A stretch of 13,005 nucleotides of DNA, taken from JACPNA01 sp964429715 (lineage in GTDB: Archaea; Nanobdellota; Nanobdellia; Woesearchaeales; GW2011-AR9). This document shows, piece by piece, positions 5,343-11,482 of the stretch. The notes under the pieces are model-generated. The model saw only the letters and a list, made by a program, of their open reading frames with translations. It was not told the origin of the DNA and did not search any database. The stretch spans positions 1 through 13,005 of the forward strand of contig CAYSCV010000036.1 in NCBI GenBank assembly GCA_964429715.1. Reading direction: 5' to 3'. A program made the position numbers and the translations under genes. How positions within the stretch are numbered: position 1 is the first letter of the stretch; every line of letters begins with the position of its first letter.

Positions 5343-6875
5343 ATGAAATTTAAATTATTATTCGTATTATTGGTTATATTATTGATAATTGGTTGTACTC
5401 AACCTCGTTCTCTTGATTCTCCTAAAGCACAGAATGGCGGGGTGTTGGGTGATACATCACTTGAAAAAAATGAGAATACTTTTTTAGTATATGAAGATCG
5501 AATATATAAAGTTAAAATTTTATATCCTAATACTTGGAAGTTGGTTGAGTCAAAAGAAAATATATTTGCATTTCAGGAGTCTAAATTAAATGTAGAGGAT
5601 ACAGTCCAAGAGAATCTTAATTTAATGATGAATGATATTTCTGGCCAGGGAATAAATTTTGATACATTTAAAGAGGCGGCACTTAAAAATTTAAAACAGA
5701 CTGTTCCTGATTTTTCATTGATGGAATCAAGTGCTACGACATTGGCAGGTAGTCCAGCACAGAAAATGGTTTTTACAGCATTTAGTCCAAAACGTAAATT
5801 GATTCAAGTAATTACACTTAAAAATGATATTACGTATGTGATTACTTTTGTTTCAGAACCAACTTCTTTTGACAATTATATTGGAACAGTGCAGCAAATG
5901 CTTGATTCGTTTGAGATACTCGGGGATGTTAAGGATATTTCAGAGAATAAAGATTCTTTAAAAAATAAAGAAAATAAACCATCAGGAGTTACATTAAATG
6001 CGACTGCTCTTAAATCTGCTGCTAAAGATAAAGAGGTTGTTGAAAATCAGATTATTAAAAAAGATTTGCTGGTTGGCACATTTCGTTGTTGGAGTTATAA
6101 TGTTGGAGGGGCGGCTAAATCATGTACTTCTCCTCCCCTTGTTTTACATAAAGATGGGACATATTCGATGTCTAATGAGAAAGGGACATACTTCGTTACT
6201 CAAAATATGATTGCGCTTTCGGAATCGAAAATTAGGGGTAATGGAACAATATTAGAACAAGGAAATCAAATTCGTTTTGAGTATGATTATTCTACTTTAC
6301 ATCATGTTGTTACCTATTTAAAAGCAGATGGGGAGGGTGGAAGTGTAGAAACTAAAGGTGATGCTTTAGCGGTAAAATATGTTGAGGTATCTTTGAATAT
6401 TATTTTTCCAGAGTCTCAGGGTGTGAGTGGAATTAATAGTGTTGCAATTGTAGATAAAGAGAGTAAAAAAGTTGTTGGTGAGGCGATTGCGTATGAATCA
6501 AAATCGCATACGGTTACGGCATTATTTCGAAAGCTTGGGGCTAAACCTGGAATTCTTACAGGAAAAATATATACAGTTCAAGCGTCCTCCGGGTTTGGGT
6601 ATTGGGATGTTGGGGAGATTGATTTACGTACAGTTACAAAAGATGTAGAACTTACGGTGTCTGCAAAAACGGATACGATGACAAAAACAGTTATAACAAA
6701 ATCAGAAACATCTCCTAAAGATACTACTGTACCTAAGGATACTACTGTAGAAAATACAGTTCCTGAACAGAAAGTGGCAGAGCCAGCACAAACTGAGAAA
6801 GGGAAAATACCAGAAACGGGACCGAAATGTGATCCTAATATCCCTAAATATTCACAACCAGGATGTGTTGAGTAA
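5343..6875 (+). CDS. Surface lipoprotein: PsbP-like, lipocalin-like and Ig-like regions
   Basis: A 510-residue predicted lipoprotein. The signal peptide is hydrophobic and ends in IIGC (15-18), so C18 would be lipidated and anchor the protein outside the membrane. Residues about 46-192 resemble the PsbP/Mog1-type fold (YxVKILYPNTWKLVE at 55-69, then alternating strands and a final helix ending LDSFEIL). A low-complexity linker follows (195-240). Residues 242-325 form a lipocalin-like strand domain (LVGTF, HKDGTYSMSNEKGTY, GNQIRFEYDY) that recurs twice in the next gene's product. Residues 345-440 are strand-rich and could be an Ig-like sandwich. The Thr/Lys/Pro-rich tail contains the tandem PKDTTVPKDTTV (459-470) and ends with a two-Cys segment (C496, C508). 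No catalytic motif is visible, so binding or scaffolding is most likely. It lies 54 bases before the metallopeptidase gene with no T-run between, which suggests cotranscription. Confidence 0.8.
   Translation: MKFKLLFVLLVILLIIGCTQPRSLDSPKAQNGGVLGDTSLEKNENTFLVYEDRIYKVKILYPNTWKLVESKENIFAFQESKLNVEDTVQENLNLMMNDISGQGINFDTFKEAALKNLKQTVPDFSLMESSATTLAGSPAQKMVFTAFSPKRKLIQVITLKNDITYVITFVSEPTSFDNYIGTVQQMLDSFEILGDVKDISENKDSLKNKENKPSGVTLNATALKSAAKDKEVVENQIIKKDLLVGTFRCWSYNVGGAAKSCTSPPLVLHKDGTYSMSNEKGTYFVTQNMIALSESKIRGNGTILEQGNQIRFEYDYSTLHHVVTYLKADGEGGSVETKGDALAVKYVEVSLNIIFPESQGVSGINSVAIVDKESKKVVGEAIAYESKSHTVTALFRKLGAKPGILTGKIYTVQASSGFGYWDVGEIDLRTVTKDVELTVSAKTDTMTKTVITKSETSPKDTTVPKDTTVENTVPEQKVAEPAQTEKGKIPETGPKCDPNIPKYSQPGCVE
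6066..6317 (+). other. Lipocalin-like domain in the lipoprotein (copy 1 of 3)
   Basis: Residues 242-325 of the lipoprotein. The order LVGTF - S - PLVLHKDGTYSMSNEKGTY - GNGTILEQGNQIRFEYDY matches two domains of the neighbouring metallopeptidase, in which LVGRW or IIGRW, a strand ending DGTW or DKSW, SQGTW, and a final ADGPIE strand appear in the same order. Confidence 0.6.
6714..6749 (+). repeat. 18-base tandem duplication in the lipoprotein gene
   Basis: Two adjacent 18-base units, CCTAAAGATACTACTGTA and CCTAAGGATACTACTGTA, differ at one position and encode PKDTTV twice within the Thr/Pro-rich tail. The near identity suggests a recent duplication by slippage in a flexible surface-exposed linker. 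Confidence 0.85.
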
Positions 6876-6895
6876 ATATCTGCGTTGCCTATAAT

Positions 6896-6903
6896 AATTT
6901 ATG
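6896..6903 (+). promoter_or_regulatory. Possible internal TATA-like box before the metallopeptidase
   Basis: AATTTATG within an A/T-rich stretch is centred about 30 bases before the ATG at 6930. It is weak and lies in a 54-base gap without a terminator, so the metallopeptidase may be read from the upstream promoter, from this one, or both. Confidence 0.3.
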
Positions 6904-6929
6904 GACTGACAGATATACAGGACTAGAAC

Positions 6930-9461
6930 ATGATACTTAAAATTAAAAAAAATGGTAGTATTTTATTTGTACCAACTCTATTTATTTTTGTCATAATTGG
7001 TCTTTTGGCTCTGCCAAGCATTACGGGTATGATTACCAGTGATGGAAGTTATAAATCTCCTAAATCAGATGCAGGTTATACTTCACCTACTATTGATAAA
7101 AGTTATAAGTCTGTTACGTCTGATAAAAGCTATGAAGCACCAACTACCGGGCCGGGATTTAAAGTAGTCAAGTCGGATGATACTTTTAAAAAAGTGATAT
7201 CTGATAATAATTTTAGTGCTCCTCTTACGGGTCCTGGTTTAATTGATTTTGTTATCGGTTCAGGATATGTTACACCAGATAGTATGAATGTATCGGTTGG
7301 AAATATGACTGAATTTAATAAAATTGGGGTTGGTTTGCCAAATTATGATTCTGAAGTTAATCAAAGTAAAGAAGGAGTTAATAAATCAAAATCTGTTATT
7401 AATGAATCAAAAGATGTTATAAATCAATCACTTGTTAATGGGCCTGTGGAAGAAATAAATAAAGATTTCCCGCATGGTCCGATAGATACTAGTTTAGTTG
7501 GTCGATGGGCGTTGTATTCGGAGGCGATTTATTACAAAGATGGAGAGTTTAAATTTGCATCAACTACTAATGCGGAGTTGACTCTTCGTCGAGATGGGAC
7601 CTGGAGATATGGGAGTAGTCAGGGAACATGGGAAGTTTCACCTATAACTGATAGTGATTGGGAGAAATGGGGCATTAAAAATAAATTTACACAGAAACTT
7701 GTGCTGCATGGTTGGCCAGAGGGTATTGAGGGAAGAGCGGATGGGCCGATTGAAGTAACTAGTTATGGAGCAAGATATTTATGGGCGGTATATGAGGCTG
7801 CTCCGCCTCAAGTGAAAAGTGCGGCACAAATATGGGATAAATTTTCTCCTGCACCGGCAAGGGAAGGTGATGACACATTTTCCGAGTTAAATATAATCGG
7901 AAGATGGAAAATAAATTCTGAAGGAAAGAGTACTTCTCCTATTTTAGAAATAAAAAAAGATAAATCGTGGGTGTTTGGAACGTCTCAAGGAACCTGGAGT
8001 GTTATGCCTATTGAAGAGCAGGATTGGACGAAGTGGGTATTGCCGAATTCAAAAGCAACTCATAAGATTATTATGGCAAATTGGAATAAAAAAGATGCTG
8101 ATGGGCCAATTGAACTTTCAGGCGGGCAAGTTCGTTTCTTTGAAGTTTCTTATCTTGTGGGTTTAACTGCGGAGGCTAAAAGAGAACGTTTGCAATTTAT
8201 ACCGCTTAAAGAGGATAAAAATGTTTTGAGCGTGCAAATAAAAGGGAAAGGTGGAGTGTTTTCTAAAGAAAAAATGATTGAGTGTGGTACAAAATGCAGT
8301 GCTGAATATTCAACTGAGGGGAGAGTAGAATTGACAGCTATTGCAGAAGAGGGATGGGTATTTTCTAAGTGGGGTGGTGGATGTGAAGGTGATGAAAATG
8401 TGTGTGAAGTTACAATAGACAGAGCAAAAGCGGTATTAGCAGAATTTATTCCTGGGTGTAGAGATGATTCTGTATGTCCTTTGGATCAAGCTTGTTTAAA
8501 ATCAAGATGCAGTGCAGTACAATGTGATTGTGGTTTTGTAAAAGAGCATATCTGTCAGAAATATAATTGCTGTGCTGATACGAATTGCGGGGAGGGGAGA
8601 ACATGTGATATGGTTACACATCTTTGTGTTACAAAGTCAGGTTGTCGTGAAGTTATGATAAATGGTGATCCTGCTGCTAAGCACGATATCGTGTTTGTGG
8701 GTGATGGGATTAGTGATTATGGTATTTTAAAGAAATTAGTGCTGCTGGTGATGGATTATCAAAATAAATATAATGGGGTATTTTCGATTACACCTTTCAA
8801 AGAAAATAAAGATAAATTTAATGTGTGGATGGTTACTGCTCCTGATTATATGTATGATGAAAGTGGTGAGCCGAATCAGGAGGATTTTCAACGATTTGTA
8901 AAAGGGTGTGATGTTGATACGGTGGTTGTTATAACTGGAAAAACATATAGGCCTTATGCTTTTTTTCCTACACAAGGTGCAAGTGGTGGTGTGGTATTTT
9001 TATCTTTAGGGTTTTTAGCACCGAGGGGTGCTGATTATGCGCTTAAAAATTCAGGCAGGCTTTTACTTCATGAACTGGGTCATGCTATTGGGGGCTTAGC
9101 AGATGAGTATGTAGAGTATGGTAAAGGAAGCAGTAATCTTGAAAGTGTGATGAATTGTGCTTCTGATTTAACAACAGCAAAAAAAAAATGGGGTGATTTA
9201 GTTGGTATTGAAAGTGTTGATTATTACACTGGTGTTAAAGATGTTCCTGGAACAATATATTATAAAAGTCCTACTATGACTGTTCCGGAACTAGGATATT
9301 TTCCAGATGGGAGTGATTGGGCAGATGGAGGATGCAGTTATGATTGGACAAATATTCGGCCGACAATTGGTTCAATCATGAACAGTCAATTTGAAATGAA
9401 GTATGATTATGGGCCTGTTAATGAACGAGAACTTGAAAAAAAAATGGAGATGTATAAATGA
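6930..9461 (+). CDS. Membrane-anchored M64-family-like metallopeptidase, multidomain
   Basis: An 843-residue exported protein. Residues 8-34 form a signal peptide or N-terminal anchor. Residues 37-117 are nine 9-residue repeats. Residues 120-167 carry six N-X-S/T sequons. Two lipocalin-like domains follow (188-290, 321-411), then an InlB-B/Flg_new-type beta repeat with GWVFSKWGGGCEG (475-487), and a Cys-rich module (510-566). The catalytic part (about 582-840) matches peptidase family M64 (IgA-peptidase type): HDIVFVGDGISDYG (585-598), NVWMVTAPD (631-639), and zinc motif HELGHAIGGLADEY (714-727) with H714, E715 and H718. SVMN (739-742) and SIMN (815-818) are Met-turn candidates. It is much longer than the catalytic domain alone; the N-terminal two thirds look like stalk and binding modules. 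The zinc motif is intact, so activity is expected; the target protein is unknown. The next gene overlaps its stop by 4 bases. Confidence 0.88.
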   Translation: MILKIKKNGSILFVPTLFIFVIIGLLALPSITGMITSDGSYKSPKSDAGYTSPTIDKSYKSVTSDKSYEAPTTGPGFKVVKSDDTFKKVISDNNFSAPLTGPGLIDFVIGSGYVTPDSMNVSVGNMTEFNKIGVGLPNYDSEVNQSKEGVNKSKSVINESKDVINQSLVNGPVEEINKDFPHGPIDTSLVGRWALYSEAIYYKDGEFKFASTTNAELTLRRDGTWRYGSSQGTWEVSPITDSDWEKWGIKNKFTQKLVLHGWPEGIEGRADGPIEVTSYGARYLWAVYEAAPPQVKSAAQIWDKFSPAPAREGDDTFSELNIIGRWKINSEGKSTSPILEIKKDKSWVFGTSQGTWSVMPIEEQDWTKWVLPNSKATHKIIMANWNKKDADGPIELSGGQVRFFEVSYLVGLTAEAKRERLQFIPLKEDKNVLSVQIKGKGGVFSKEKMIECGTKCSAEYSTEGRVELTAIAEEGWVFSKWGGGCEGDENVCEVTIDRAKAVLAEFIPGCRDDSVCPLDQACLKSRCSAVQCDCGFVKEHICQKYNCCADTNCGEGRTCDMVTHLCVTKSGCREVMINGDPAAKHDIVFVGDGISDYGILKKLVLLVMDYQNKYNGVFSITPFKENKDKFNVWMVTAPDYMYDESGEPNQEDFQRFVKGCDVDTVVVITGKTYRPYAFFPTQGASGGVVFLSLGFLAPRGADYALKNSGRLLLHELGHAIGGLADEYVEYGKGSSNLESVMNCASDLTTAKKKWGDLVGIESVDYYTGVKDVPGTIYYKSPTMTVPELGYFPDGSDWADGGCSYDWTNIRPTIGSIMNSQFEMKYDYGPVNERELEKKMEMYK
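7038..7280 (+). repeat. Nine 27-base (9-residue) repeats in the metallopeptidase gene
   Basis: Residues 37-117 divide without gaps into nine units: SDGSYKSPK, SDAGYTSPT, IDKSYKSVT, SDKSYEAPT, TGPGFKVVK, SDDTFKKVI, SDNNFSAPL, TGPGLIDFV, IGSGYVTPD. Position 5 is aromatic in eight of nine. A higher-order period of three units is visible: unit 4 plus TGPG (64-76) matches unit 7 plus TGPG (91-103). The DNA units have diverged, so this is an old, selected protein repeat, probably an extended stalk. Confidence 0.85.
7287..7439 (+). repeat. N-X-S/T sequon ladder, partly in 7-residue repeats
   Basis: Residues 120-170 contain six potential N-glycosylation sequons: N120-V-S, N125-M-T, N144-Q-S, N151-K-S, N158-E-S and N165-Q-S. 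The last four recur at exactly 7-residue intervals in units of the form [V/I]N x S x x x (residues 143-170). The spacing suggests a helical or rod-like segment presenting one glycan per heptad. Use of N-X-S/T by archaeal oligosaccharyltransferases is established; glycosylation here is inferred. Confidence 0.7.
7491..7799 (+). other. Lipocalin-like domain in the metallopeptidase (copy 2 of 3)
   Basis: Residues 188-290: SLVGRWALYSE, AELTLRRDGTWRYGSSQGTW, DSDWEKWG, ADGPIEVTS and a final strand. It parallels residues 321-411 of the same protein and 242-325 of the lipoprotein encoded just upstream. Confidence 0.65.
7890..8162 (+). other. Lipocalin-like domain in the metallopeptidase (copy 3 of 3)
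   Basis: Residues 321-411: NIIGRWKINSE, PILEIKKDKSWVFGTSQGTW, EQDWTKWV, ADGPIELSGGQVRFFEVSY. It shares SQGTW, DW(E/T)KW and ADGPIE with copy 2, showing an internal duplication. Its last strand (GGQVRFFEVSY) is the closest match to GNQIRFEYDY of the lipoprotein copy. Confidence 0.65.
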
Positions 9462-10195
9462 AAAAAGTATTACTGCTTTTATTGATGTTATTAGTGCTAC
9501 CGATTGTTCAGGCATTATCTTATTCTGTACTTTTTACTTCTGAGGCCGATACGTTTACGCTCAAAGAGATTATTCTTTCAAATGCAGCAGCTCCTCAAAT
9601 ATCTTTAAAAGGAATATATACGGTGCGTTTATTCTCTTATCAACATAAGATGTTATATGAAACTAATTTTAATGTAGCAACAGATATGTTGTTTAGTATG
9701 CCTTTGAGTAAAAATACGCAGAAAGTGCCGTCCTCTCTAAAAAAAAGTACGGTTGGTTTAGTACTTCCATATTATGCGAATGCTCAAAAAATGTTAATTT
9801 CTAAAGGGGATTTAGTTCTCTTTGAGATTGATTTACGTTCATTTTCAACTTGTAATGAGAATAATATTTGTGAGAGTTCTGAATCATTACAAACTTGTCC
9901 AACTGATTGCACTTGCGGGAATGGTTTTTGCGAAGAGAATTATCTTAGTTGTTCAAAAGATTGCAGTTCTGGACAGCAAGATGGGAGTTGTGATAAATTA
10001 AGTGAGGGGATATGTGATCCAGATTGTGATAGTCGTGATGATGTTGATTGTTTGGATGTATCACATGCTTTGGTTAATCTTAATTATGTCTATATCAGTG
10101 TGGGGTTAGTGTCCATTCTTCTACTGATTATTGTTATTGCTCGTCGGTTTTTTTGGAAGAAACGACAAATGGTTGTTAGTAGAAAGAAGAGGTGA
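9458..10195 (+). CDS. Cys-rich single-pass membrane protein
   Basis: A 245-residue type I membrane protein with signal peptide (1-19), a strand-rich external domain (20-130), three Cys-rich modules (C132-C151, C153-C169, C178-C198; 12 Cys in all), a transmembrane helix (about 208-228) and a basic cytoplasmic tail (RRFFWKKR...RKKR). The second module, CGNGFCEENYLSCSKDC (153-169), has the CGNGxCExxxxxCxxDC form widespread in exported DPANN proteins as I know them; the paired acidic residues suggest metal (perhaps Ca2+) binding with disulfides. Its ATG overlaps the metallopeptidase stop (ATGA), and GGAG lies eight bases upstream within that gene, so the two are probably translationally coupled. 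It may anchor or partner the peptidase. No enzymatic motif is visible. Confidence 0.82.
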   Translation: MKKVLLLLLMLLVLPIVQALSYSVLFTSEADTFTLKEIILSNAAAPQISLKGIYTVRLFSYQHKMLYETNFNVATDMLFSMPLSKNTQKVPSSLKKSTVGLVLPYYANAQKMLISKGDLVLFEIDLRSFSTCNENNICESSESLQTCPTDCTCGNGFCEENYLSCSKDCSSGQQDGSCDKLSEGICDPDCDSRDDVDCLDVSHALVNLNYVYISVGLVSILLLIIVIARRFFWKKRQMVVSRKKR

Positions 10196-10259
10196 GCATT
10201 TTAGCATTTGAAAGAGAAAGCTTTTAATAGTTGTTTTTGTTCATCTCTATCATTATGAT

Positions 10260-10279
10260 GGTATAAGATAAACAGAGGT
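10260..10279 (+). promoter_or_regulatory. TATA-like box and Shine-Dalgarno site before the cupredoxin-like gene
   Basis: GGTATAAGATAA (10260-10271) is about 23 bases before ATG 10288, and GAGGT (10275-10279) is eight bases before it. The Shine-Dalgarno position decides for ATG 10288 over the upstream in-frame TTG at 10279, which would overlap the ribosome-binding site. Confidence 0.45.
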
Positions 10280-10287
10280 TGAGAGAT

Positions 10288-11310
10288 ATGATGAAAAAGA
10301 TATTATTTTTGGTTATGGTCAGTGTGATGATGTTGCAGGTTTTTGCGTTAGTTGAGAATAGTTCGCCGTTGTCGATACAGACCGCTGAGCTAAAATCGCA
10401 AGTGGAAGGAAAAGAGTTAATTGGTTTATCAGCAAAGTTATTCGGCAATGAAAAAGTAAATGTGTATGTTACGGCAGATGATGGGTCACAATTTATTGTC
10501 GGGGTTGAAACAAAAGATAAGAAAGTAGTGTTGGTTACAGAGAGTGGAGTGGAGAAGCCGACGTTACGGGTGTATACTTCAGAGAAAGTGATTCGGGAAA
10601 TTATGGCGGCGCATGAGCCGCTCACGGCGTTACAGCAGGCTTTACAGGAGGAAAAGATTACGTATAACGCTGTTGGTATTTTTAATAAAATAAAGTTTTC
10701 GTTTATTTCGTTGTTTGCGAAATTTGGAACAAAGGGATTAGTGAATGAAAAAGTAGAAGGGAAGAAAGAAGATAAGCCAGTGGTGAAAGTTGAAGGGCAG
10801 AAAAATGAGAAAGTAACAGTGGCTGTGCCCGCAGCGAGTGGAGCAGTAGGAGTGGATGGGAAAACTATTTCTGTGTCTGAGAAGGCAGCAGAGAAGATTA
10901 CTGCGAATGTTGTGAAGAATCAGGAAAAACAGGAAGAGAAAGTTGATGCGACAAGTGAGGAGAAAAAGCCAGCTATGACCAAAATTGCGCCTGCAAAAGA
11001 AATAGATGTTATTGCTGAAAATGATGAAAAAAATGAAGTTGTGCATTCTGTGGCGATCCGTAAAAATGGGTTTGATCCGTTGACCGTTACAGTTAAAGTT
11101 GGTGAAACAGTGGAATGGAAGAATGAACGGGATGCAAAAGTAACGTTGAATAAAGGGATGATTGTGGGTGCGTTGCAGTGTTCAAGAATCAAGAGTAAGA
11201 TTTTGGCAGCAGGTGAAATGTTTCGATGGAAAGCGGATAAAGTGGGAACGTGTACGATTGTTGAGGGTATTAGTGCTGTACAAACGGGAACATTGGTTGT
11301 AGAGAAATAG
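10288..11310 (+). CDS. Exported protein: SCP2-like region plus ligand-less cupredoxin-like domain
   Basis: A 340-residue exported protein. Signal peptide 1-20. Residues about 30-145 (NVYVTADDGSQF, KPTLRVYTSEKVIREI, EPLTALQQALQEEKITYNAVGIFNKIKF) resemble SCP2-type lipid-binding domains in motif order; this is my reading, not a search result. A Lys/Glu-rich linker spans 150-250. Residues 253-340 follow the cupredoxin pattern (GFDPLTVTVKVGETVEWKN, then KVGTCTIVEGISAVQTGTLVV), but every copper ligand position is replaced: Val near 285 for the first His, Glu326 for Cys, Ser329 for His, Gln332 for Met. The only two Cys (C298, C322) probably form a disulfide. A structural or binding role is therefore more likely than electron transfer. 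It has its own promoter, and a T9 terminator follows. Confidence 0.75.
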   Translation: MMKKILFLVMVSVMMLQVFALVENSSPLSIQTAELKSQVEGKELIGLSAKLFGNEKVNVYVTADDGSQFIVGVETKDKKVVLVTESGVEKPTLRVYTSEKVIREIMAAHEPLTALQQALQEEKITYNAVGIFNKIKFSFISLFAKFGTKGLVNEKVEGKKEDKPVVKVEGQKNEKVTVAVPAASGAVGVDGKTISVSEKAAEKITANVVKNQEKQEEKVDATSEEKKPAMTKIAPAKEIDVIAENDEKNEVVHSVAIRKNGFDPLTVTVKVGETVEWKNERDAKVTLNKGMIVGALQCSRIKSKILAAGEMFRWKADKVGTCTIVEGISAVQTGTLVVEK

Positions 11311-11336
11311 ATCTGTTTGTATAACTTGTTATATTA

Positions 11337-11345
11337 TTTTTTTTT
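11337..11345 (+). terminator. T9 terminator
   Basis: Nine consecutive T within a T/A-rich stretch, 26 bases after the stop of the cupredoxin-like gene and before the promoter of the dehydrogenase gene. It has the form of an archaeal poly-T terminator without a hairpin. Confidence 0.65.
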
Positions 11346-11354
11346 AATTATAAT

Positions 11355-11362
11355 TTTATATA
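11355..11362 (+). promoter_or_regulatory. TATA box for the dehydrogenase gene
   Basis: TTTATATA abuts the inverted repeat that begins at 11362. It predicts a transcript start near 11384, inside the loop of the repeat, and a leader of about 100 bases. An alternative TATA-like stretch at about 11329-11336 would place the start near 11357 and include the whole repeat in the RNA. Confidence 0.5.
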
Positions 11363-11401
11363 GGCGTCCAACTTGTTCATTAGGGTTTGAGTTGGACGCC
11401 T
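11362..11401. promoter_or_regulatory. Perfect 12-base inverted repeat over the predicted transcription start
   Basis: AGGCGTCCAACT (11362-11373) and AGTTGGACGCCT (11390-11401) are perfect reverse complements separated by 16 bases. GC content is far above the surroundings. Because the repeat starts at the TATA box and spans the predicted start site, it could be an operator whose bound regulator blocks transcription. If transcription starts further upstream it would form a strong RNA hairpin. Confidence 0.7.
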
Positions 11402-11404
11402 GAA

Positions 11405-11453
11405 TAGTCCACCAAAGGGATTTTCAACACCGGAAAATCCACTTAGAGGACTA
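11405..11453 (+). promoter_or_regulatory. Leader stem-loop upstream of the dehydrogenase
   Basis: TAGTCC (11405-11410) pairs with GGACTA (11448-11453). After a symmetric 7x7 internal loop, GGATTTTC (11418-11425) pairs with GAAAATCC (11433-11440) around a 7-base loop. It ends 13 bases before the Shine-Dalgarno site. The arrangement resembles a small leader regulator, but it matches no riboswitch class I can name. Confidence 0.5.
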
Positions 11454-11482
11454 CATTTAACGAAAAGAGGAGGGATGAATAG

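Noticed and set aside
7038..7280. The 27-base periodic repeat as a CRISPR array
   Set aside because: The units are diverged in DNA, contiguous without spacers, and encode a conserved 9-residue protein pattern within a long open frame.
7287..7439. The 7-residue repeat as a canonical coiled-coil heptad
   Set aside because: Only one hydrophobic position per seven is maintained ([V/I] before N), so the a/d pattern of a coiled coil is incomplete; the conserved feature is the N-X-S sequon.
10738..11192. Minus-strand frames opposite the cupredoxin-like gene
   Set aside because: They are long only because the Lys/Glu-rich linker gives few antisense stops; their products are Phe/Leu/Ser-rich with no motif and no start signals.
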